This document shows positions 56,644 to 64,000 of a DNA stretch of 64,000 nucleotides, piece by piece. Source of the stretch: Chamaecrista fasciculata. Lineage: Eukaryota; Streptophyta; Magnoliopsida; Fabales; Fabaceae. Where the stretch lies: positions 68,980 to 132,979 of the forward strand of contig QANZ01022466.1 of assembly GCA_003254925.1 (NCBI GenBank). Direction: 5' to 3'. The position numbers and the translations under genes were made by a program. The notes under the pieces were generated by a model that was not told the origin of the DNA, made no database searches, and worked only from the letters and a program-made list of their open reading frames with translations. Each line of letters opens with the position of its first letter. The first letter of the stretch is position 1.

Positions 56644-59600
56644 TCACTTCAGCACACTCCGGCAAGCCTCGATATCAGATGCCTGTGAATCCAACAGGGT
56701 TTGCCCAGATGAAGAATTAATAACCCGTAGTACAGCATCGAATACAGCTTTCTGGAACCAGTCATCTTCAACCTTCTTAAGGATCTCTTTCACCACCTTG
56801 AAATCCAGACCCCCAGCCAAAATTAGCTTCCCCATAATCTCACCAAAATTATTTGGTGCCTTGGGTAAATCTATGCCAATATCATCTAGAAGAGAACCAA
56901 ACAACAAACAGCCAGTCCCCAAGTCACTAGCCGAAAGAATTTTCTTGGTGAAAAGATGCTCAAGAAGATTGGCAACAGGTTCAACACAAGGTGGACTTTT
57001 GTCTAGGGCAAGGGAAATGGCCTCCTTCACAAACTCAGGGTGGTAAGCAGGAGATTTTAGTTCTTCCACACACTGTGATGCCTCATCCAGAAGACGAACA
57101 CTAAAATATTCTTCCAGAAGAGAGACAGTTTTGCGGCGAAGATCATCAAGATTCAATTTTGAAGCTGCAGCCGTCTGCGGCTTCTCAGAGGACACGGCAG
57201 GAGGAGGAGCAGCTTTAACAGGTGCAGGGATTTGTGGAGCAGGCTCAGGACCTGAACTAAAACTTGTTGGTCGAGCCGGAGGAGCACCACCACCATGCAC
57301 TAGGGCACTGCTTCTTCCACTTATAAGGCCACCACTGCCTTGAGGTAACAACTTTGAGTTCAGTGCAGATGACTTGGAAAGTAAAGGAGACTGGCCCCGA
57401 CCAGCTGCTTGCACACCTGACATGTCTCCTCTCGGCATTGACCGCACCCTAGGCATCTCCCAGTTGTCATTATCAATTCCAGGCATCCCAGGCATCTTCC
57501 TGGTCCCTGGCATTCCGGGCATCATTCCTCCCGTTCCAGGCCTACCAATAGGGAATCCCCCAGGACCGGTATTTCCTTGAACACCAGAAACTGCAGCTCG
57601 GTTATTTCTAATGCTAGCAGTGGCACCTGGCCGCAATCCAAGATTTTTCTCAGCCTCTGAGTGAATTTCCGTGATGGTTTTTGCTTTCACCTGCATATTA
57701 ACATTATATACCGGATGAAATCAAGAGCACTTAGCATTGATTGACATAACATAAAGAAAAATAAAATTAAAATTCATTAGTCTACCTCTTCCCGTCTTGG
57801 AACCCAATTATTAGAACGCAAATCTAGAACGTCACGTATCATGAACCTCAATCTTGATACAAGTTGTGGGTTTGAGCTCAGTTCCTTCAATCGGCCAAAG
57901 TACATATCATTTATACGTCGTGATTTTGGGCTTTCATCTAGCTGCTTGCCAATAGTATTGAAAAACTGACATATGGCTTCAACATTTTCCTCAACTGGAC
58001 AAGCCTTGCTATCAGGAGGTCCTAAAAGCTCCTGTTCCAAGTAGCAGCCAACCCATACAGTAGTAAATATCCCATGCCAAAACTAAACTACAAATAAACT
58101 ATTGAATAGAAAGTATTAAATCCTCTGAAAACCTGAACAATGTGATGGACAATCTTCTCAGGAACCATCTTCTGCTTCAAAAGCTCACCAATTAAACGGA
58201 TGTTTCCAAGGGTACGAAGCTTGACCAGTCTTTCTTTATCCCTACGCTCCATCTCCTGCTCAGGAGCAATCATCTGCCTCACTTCTTCCCTCAGTTTATC
58301 AGCACCTTCAAAAGCCTCCTGGCAGATATTTAAGAGTACTCTCTTAAAAGTGATTTCTTTTCCACCAGGCTCATCAGATGGGAATGGAGGCAGCTTTTCA
58401 TTGAGGTCTGAACACAGAAGAGCATACATGGGACAAAATGTCGGTTCTAGCACAGCCTTATCAAATATAAGTGAAATGACTCCCTGCAATACCAAAGCAG
58501 AGCAAAGCAAAGCAAATCAATTAAGAACAAAGAGATGAACAGAATATTCACTGCAATCATTAAAGAGAAAACCTTCAAGATGTCAGCTGATGTAATTCCA
58601 GAATCAATCAACTGACCCTTCAGGAGATCAAATTTCTCAGGAGTAAGCTTATTCAGGATTCTGCGTTGGAAAAACAATGGCATTTAGCATACCAGGACCA
58701 TACAGGCCTGAAGGCTCTTAACCAATTTACAAGAGAAAAAGCAAGAAACATATATTGGATAATAATTAAATAAACCAAATAGAGAAAGAGAGAGAAAAAA
58801 GAATCAAGATCAAATAATGTATTACCCTTTCACAGTTTTCAGGACACGATCCTTTTCAGATAAACTCCCCCTTCTAGCTGACCATGGCACCTCAGCCTTG
58901 ACTAGAGTAGGGGCAGGTCCTCCCTGAATTAATATAGAGACATCAAACATATTGTCATGCCACGCCAACTATAACAGGTAATGGATGAAGTTAATCTATA
59001 CAAACACAACTTGCCATACCAGCACTTCAAAACAAGTCATCAAGTAATTATAAGCCAGATATAACTTGTCATTATCAGCTATAAATCTCAAGTGGAATAG
59101 TTCAGGTTTCAAAAGAACATAATATCACATTGCAAAAATGCATAAGCATTGTGCTAAGCACCAACCCAGCACCAGTGGTGCAATGCTGCTGCAAAAATTA
59201 TATAGAATCCGATCCATAACATTCCCCCTCCAAAACAATGAATGATTACAACCAAATTCCCCTATCCTCAACTGCAGACAAATAGAAAACCAGAGGCTTT
59301 GGCCACTGAGATTTCTAAAACTGCAAAAGTGCAAAGTAAAACCTTTTTTTTTTTTTGCACCAAATCATTAGTAACTCCAGATTTAAAATATAAGTACAAA
59401 ATGCTCATGTACATATTACCACAATTTAAACAAAAAAGACAGTTTAACAAGTACCCACTCATCGAGCGAGTTCACAATTCACATTACCCAGAAAAAACAA
59501 TGTTTCACAATTTATGCATGCACATCTTAGCCACAGTCATCTGTGTATATGCAACAGTAATCTGTCAATAATTTCTTTTTTACAAAAAAAAAAGATAAGA

Positions 59601-62160
59601 ATATCGAGTCAAATTAACAAGCAGTGCAAGTTTAATAAAACCCCAAAGCCAAATCCACATCAAAGAATTNCAAGTTTAATAAAACCCCAAAGCCGAATCA
59701 ACATCAAAGAATTTCCCAACAGACAATAGAACTATGTTTAGATTTTAGAACATAGAAGACTGAAGATAACATAAAAGACCAATTATAAATATGATATTGA
59801 GCACTTCAACCAATGCTAATTACCACTTGATTAGAGGAGATCTGTGCCTTAGCAAACTGGTCCTGACGATTACCCTGACTAGCATCCTGCTGTCGATTTC
59901 CAAACTCTCTGTTCTCTTTTAGACTTTCCCAAGACCTCTCTTCCGAAGAAGCAGGAAGTTGTCCAGATCGGCCACGCCAATCACGGTTGTCTGGTTCAGA
60001 ATATCTATTTTGAAATTGTTGTGCAGACTGCAAAACACAATATAAATTTCATTTTATAAAATTTGTTCTCATTCACATTAAGGAAATGTAGATGACGTCA
60101 TAAGATTTAAAATATTCAATTTGAATGTAAAATAAACATGTAATTATGACCAACAAACATGAGCATTTTTCTTTCTAGATAATGCGGACTAACATGATAC
60201 AAGCATGTTTACCTCCTATAGAAAATGCCAATTTCTAGTCAGTTTTAACAATCAATTCAGCAAACAAAATGAAAAAGGACCAGGATACTTAGCAAGGTTA
60301 ACAATGTAAACAGATGGGAAAATAACTCACATTTTCAGCACGGCCCCAATTTTGATCTTCACCAAAAAGTTCTGCTTCAATATCTTGTTTAATTTTCAGT
60401 ATATCTTCAGGGATCTCAACAACCTGTGAATAAAATTTCAACTGTCAGACAACTGCTACAACTTAAATATCAGCTTCAAAGTTGAAAGTTGAAACAAATA
60501 TTACTCACACAAGAAAACTGAACTATGTTGTTTCAAAAGTAATTTACAAGACATGGGGTTAAAAAAGTGACCAAATGAACCAAATAAGATTCAGAACGTT
60601 TATCAAGAAGCTTAGGAAAGTATGTAGAAAGCCAGTGGCCTTCTATTAAACCAAAAACTTCAAAAAGAAACTTCTGACAGCCTCCATTACCTCCCTCAGT
60701 TGTAAAAGCTGATCTCTGGTGTATCGCACACGCTCACGACCCTCAAACCGCGAATCTCCAGCCTACAAAAGTACATGAGAATTAGAATAAAATCTAATGA
60801 CATCATACAAAGTTATACTGTCACCACACAACCACATACAAGAATATGCAAATTGACAGGAGCTAATGGGATGGTATGCATCACAATACTATAGAAAAAC
60901 TCGACTTCTATGGCATAGGGATCTATATTTAAAACAGAAGAGCTAAAATTACTTCTTATAGTTATCCAGCCAAGTCTTTCATGGTAACAAAGGCATCATA
61001 CCGAGTACAGCCAAAAAGAATTATTTTATTTGTCGGGTTGCAGAAGACAACTTTTTAAGTTGATGTTTTCTCGAGCATTGACTTCTCTACAAGGAAGCAG
61101 AAGATTTATTGACAAGCCCTTAAAAAATAGTTCCACGGGCAAAATAGTCCCAAGACTGTGAAACGCAGATAACAAACCCACTGAGCAAGCCACCACAGGA
61201 AGAATATCAAATCATCTATTAGATTCTATGCCACAATAAATTGTTGCCACCACCAAAATTTCCAAATATATTCCACTGTATGTGGGACCTTTATGGGCAA
61301 CTGAAACTTAATCAAGCCCACCTAAAGCCCACGTGTTGCTTTCTGTCCATATTTACTGCAGGTACACAAACTGAGTGCCCCACCAAGAATTAGGACATTC
61401 GACTTCAATTTACCCTTATCTTACAGGTCTTAAAAAATTTTTGCCCCTATCAGTAGGAATTAGATGTCAAACTTCAATGACCATGGTAACGATTACAGAT
61501 ATATCATTTTACGATCAAGCTTTTTCTCCCCCCAAACAAAACATGTTAAGTTTCGTAATACAATTGTATCAAATCCACCCACATTCACTCTATATGAAGG
61601 AACAATAGATAAATCTCGGATATAAATTTATAGCAAGAAGTGCAAACTTCAGCACAAGACCTTAGTAGTCTAATTAAAAACAAAAACAAGTCTTGAATGT
61701 AAAAATCAAAAGATAGCAGTGCGACCTTGAACTTCGATACTAATCAAGTAGTCACGAGATCCAAATCAAACATATACTCATTCCACCTACAACAAGACAA
61801 TCAAAGATCCTATCTATATTTTACAGACACACTCAATTGCATCACACATTATTAGGGGCGCTACAATCTTTCCGAAACAATTCCGATTACAGTATCTCAA
61901 GACCAATAAAAAAACACGAAAATCCAGATCCATAAAAAGGGGTCAGATTCAATAAGCACCTTAATAGAAAACGCAGAAGAAGCACCGCCATGGGAACGCA
62001 AGGGTTGAAGATCAGCGGAAAAGGAACCAAAAGCAGGGGAAGCAGAGGATGCCGATGAGGAAGAGTCGAATCGAGCACCGAAGAGCCTGCCGCCGCCGCC
62101 GCCGCCGCCACGACCACCACCAGGTCTCAAGCTAATCACCGTCTGATCACCTTGCTGCAT
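56644..62160 (-). CDS. eIF(iso)4G: Translation initiation factor eIF(iso)4G
   Basis: Plant-specific cap-complex scaffold that binds eIF(iso)4E, eIF4A and eIF3 in the cytosol. Nine exons splice in frame: 61960-62160, 60691-60762, 60331-60423, 59824-60027, 58826-58923, 58573-58660, 58133-58483, 57786-58031 and 56644-57690; 799 aa, close to the Arabidopsis protein. It starts [15 protein letters not shown] with a Gly tract from a GCC microsatellite. The eIF4E-binding motif YxxxxLL is YTRDQLL (residues 81-87). The MIF4G domain covers about 208-451 ([54 protein letters not shown]). A Pro/Gly-rich linker follows, then the MA3 domain from about 632 ([20 protein letters not shown]). The 5' leader is GA-rich with GATA repeats. 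A partial copy lies at 45594-47376. An N at 59670 lies in an intron. Confidence 0.96.
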
Positions 62161-62229
62161 ACCTCAGGATCTTTCACTTCGAGATAGAATCTTGGGCGAG
62201 TCTGGTTTTGAGAGTGAAAGATGAAAAGA

Positions 62230-62440
62230 AAAGAAAGAAAGAAAGATAAATAGATAAATAGATAGATAAGATTCAGCGGCGGAAAAAGCTGAAGCTGAAG
62301 GGGATTTAGGTTTTTAGGTTATAGAAATAAAAAGATAGACTTTACAGAAAGAGAGATAGATAGATAGATAGATTTGGGAAGGTTTTGTATTTTTCTCTCT
62401 CTTCTGCGAGAAGGCGAAGAGAAGAGAAGAGAGAAGAGAG
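62230..62440. repeat. GATA and GA microsatellites in the eIF(iso)4G leader
   Basis: AAAGAAAGAAAGAT and GATAGATAGATAGAT runs (62236-62270, 62352-62371) and GAAGAGAAGAGAGAAGAG (62418-62443) lie upstream of the ATG at 62160. On the coding strand they form a CT-rich leader. Confidence 0.75.
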
Positions 62441-62537
62441 AAGAGCGTGAGGCTGATGAGGTGAGGTGAAAAGAAACCCTTCTTAGACGAGTGTAGGAGG
62501 AATACCAATTTCCATTTTTTTTAATAATAATAAAAAA

Positions 62538-62741
62538 GAGTAAACTAATAATTTAGTCTCTGAAAGATTACCGGCCTAACAACTTAGTCCTTGAAAGATT
62601 AAAATATTTACATATTTAGTCCCTGAGCATTCAAAATGGTATAATTTTTAATCCATGAGAGATCAAAAAAGTATATTTCAATCTTTCAGGATCGAGTTGT
62701 CAGCTCAGTTATTTTTTAAGACCTAATTGTTAGTTTACTCT
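62538..62741. mobile_element. Foldback MITE upstream of eIF(iso)4G
   Basis: GAGTAAACTAATAATTTAGTC at the left mirrors ACCTAATTGTTAGTTTACTC at the right. Inner TTTAGTCC and ATTAAAATAT blocks also pair. Related to 33480-33690. The flanks are AATAATAA-rich on both sides. Confidence 0.65.
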
Positions 62742-62756
62742 AATAATAATAATAAG

Positions 62757-63240
62757 GCAAAAACACTCTATTCGTCCTCAAACTTTACATCGAATTTCAA
62801 TTTCATCCTTAACTTTTTTTGTTGTCAATTTCATCTCCGGTATTTCACTTTTTGGTCAATTTTATCTATTGACTAGCTTCTTCCAAAAAATTAACGACAG
62901 ACTTCATCGTGTTTTTCAATTTGAGTTGGAATTTATTTTCTTTTTCTAGGGATTGGATCCTCTAAATTTCTTTTTTCTACATTTTNCCTTTTTGGTCCCT
63001 CAATTGTTACTGAGTCGAGGATTTGGTCCCTCAACTAAGCATTTAATGGCCACCTAAGCAGATAACGGTGACATGTCATCACTTAACACCTCTATCACTA
63101 ACGGACCAGACGTGAGGGACCAAAACGTAAACGGGATTGTACAATTGAGGGACTGAGTTGTAGTTTCCCACAATTGAGGGACCGATTCCTCGACTCAGTA
63201 ATAATTGAGGGACCAAAAAGGGGGTTTGCTCATAAAACTA
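62757..63240. mobile_element. Two further foldback-element pieces
   Basis: A left end GGCAAAAACACTCTATTCG (62757) of the type seen at 35690 has no right end. From 62986 (an N) to about 63225, CTTTTTGGTCCCTCAATTGT and GAGTCGAGGATTTGGTCCC are mirrored by GGGACCGATTCCTCGACTC and AATTGAGGGACCAAAAAG, a compact foldback element. Confidence 0.65.
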
Positions 63241-63560
63241 AAACAACCATTAGAAAAGGATAAAATATTAGGGAAAACTTGGATAAGCTTGAGGGTGTGC
63301 GTGTTAGGGTCCACTCTCCAAGCGAATTCAGCATCCTGCAGGAAATTAGTCAATTACTAATATCTTGGGTAATAACTTCAAGGTAAAATCCCATAGCTTT
63401 GACCGCCCCTCCAATAAAGAGTCCTCTCTGGACGCGGAACGTGATATTACGTCTAAGCCTATCCCGTAAATTGGTCATACAGAGCCTGGTGGCTCGTAGG
63501 ACTGCGTTGATATTACCACCACAATTTCTTGTGTAAATATTAACACAATAATTATTAGGC

Positions 63561-63800
63561 TTAAGTGCACTTTTGGTCCCATAACTATGATAAATGTTTC
63601 ATTTTGGTCCCATAACTTTTTTTGTTGCAAATTTGGTCCCATAACTATGACAAAGGTTTCATTTTGGTCCCATAACTTTTTTTGTTGCAATTTTGTTCCC
63701 ATAACTATGACGAAGGTTTCATTTTGGTCACATAACTTTTTTTGTTACAATTTTGGTCCCATAACTTCTCAAAAGGTTCCACCGTTAGTCCTTTGGTGAA
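63561..63800. mobile_element. Left arm of a foldback element with internal tandem repeat
   Basis: GGCTTAAGTGCACTTTTGGTCC starts a left arm like 16589. The unit GGTCCCATAACTATGA with TTTCATTTTGGTCCC and TTTTTTTGTTGCAA repeats about three times with a 61-bp period. The right arm would lie beyond the window end. The open frames here are only the repeat read through. Confidence 0.7.
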
Positions 63801-64000
63801 TTCCATCCATATTTAGCCGTTAAGTATGACGTGGCATAGTAACTAGGATCATGATGTGAAAAAATAAGATGAAGTGGACTGAAATAGGATCTATATGCAA
63901 CATATTAAAACTTATCTATACCCAACCACAATATATACAAAGAGTGGTACTTCCTCTTCCTCGTCAGCCCAACGGGATTTCCTCTTCCTTGTTCCGCTTC
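63801..64000. other. Window end, no gene seen
   Basis: Probably the interior of the foldback element (CGTTAAGTATGACGTGGCAT is like the element centres elsewhere), then pyrimidine-rich CTTCCTCTTCC sequence. Nothing else is supported. Confidence 0.4.

Noticed and set aside
57131..57580. Plus-strand frames opposite the eIF(iso)4G C-terminal exon
   Set aside because: Antisense shadows of a Pro/Gly-rich coding exon without domain support.
61897..62160. Two overlapping minus-strand frames with Gly or Ala runs
   Set aside because: Only the frame starting [15 protein letters not shown] is real (eIF(iso)4G exon 1); the Ala-rich frame is its shadow through the GCC repeat.
63475..63799. Open frames on both strands with SFWSHNFFCC repeats
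   Set aside because: Tandem units inside a TTTTGGTCCC-type element arm; no protein family signal.

Overview
The window is nuclear DNA from a flowering plant, most likely a eudicot. It is AT-rich, its genes have many GT-AG introns, the recognisable proteins are plant-specific, and short transposons are dense. There are no bacterial-type operons, CRISPR arrays, rRNA genes or convincing tRNA genes. Single Ns (13954, 15107, 26571, 35760, 45593, 59670, 62986) and a 13-N run (32582-32594) mark assembly joins.

I reconstructed seven multi-exon genes by splicing in frame. From left to right they are: an ankyrin-repeat DHHC-type S-acyltransferase relative with an altered catalytic motif and no recognisable C-terminal exon (minus, 3370-8659); a chloroplast YbaB/EbfC-like protein of the STIC2 type (minus, 18954-23389); a plant protein I do not recognise, with a short basic coiled coil (plus, 28364-30181); a small RCI2/PMP3-type membrane protein (plus, 33139-34732); a small protein with a signal peptide and a GPI-like tail (minus, 36600-37730); a MULTIPOLAR SPINDLE 1/PRD2-like meiotic protein (minus, 40373-43967); and translation factor eIF(iso)4G (minus, 56644-62160). 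They are unrelated housekeeping, membrane and meiotic genes in ordinary eukaryotic order and do not form one pathway.

The DNA between genes is mostly transposon debris. It includes Ty1/copia pol fragments (1245-1796, 2410-2655, 10590-10940), a Helitron 3' end (1210-1240), a gypsy-type LTR remnant (about 13955-15855), a possible Tat/Ogre-type LTR end (near 51710), a decayed L1-type LINE (54070-56060), short tRNA-derived SINE-like elements, and a 1.7 kb Mutator-like element carrying a FAR1 DNA-binding domain (23685-25350). Many foldback elements share long inverted repeats rich in 'TTTTGGTCCC' and its complement. Several of these have 9-bp target duplications that can be read directly, which places them with Mutator-like elements.

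The most distinctive structure is 44.85-48.3 kb. It is a broken, rearranged partial copy of eIF(iso)4G in the same orientation as the parent gene 11 kb away. It carries only the MIF4G exons, with flanks out of order, and it holds two foldback elements whose empty sites survive in the parent gene. I see no defence system or biosynthetic cluster.
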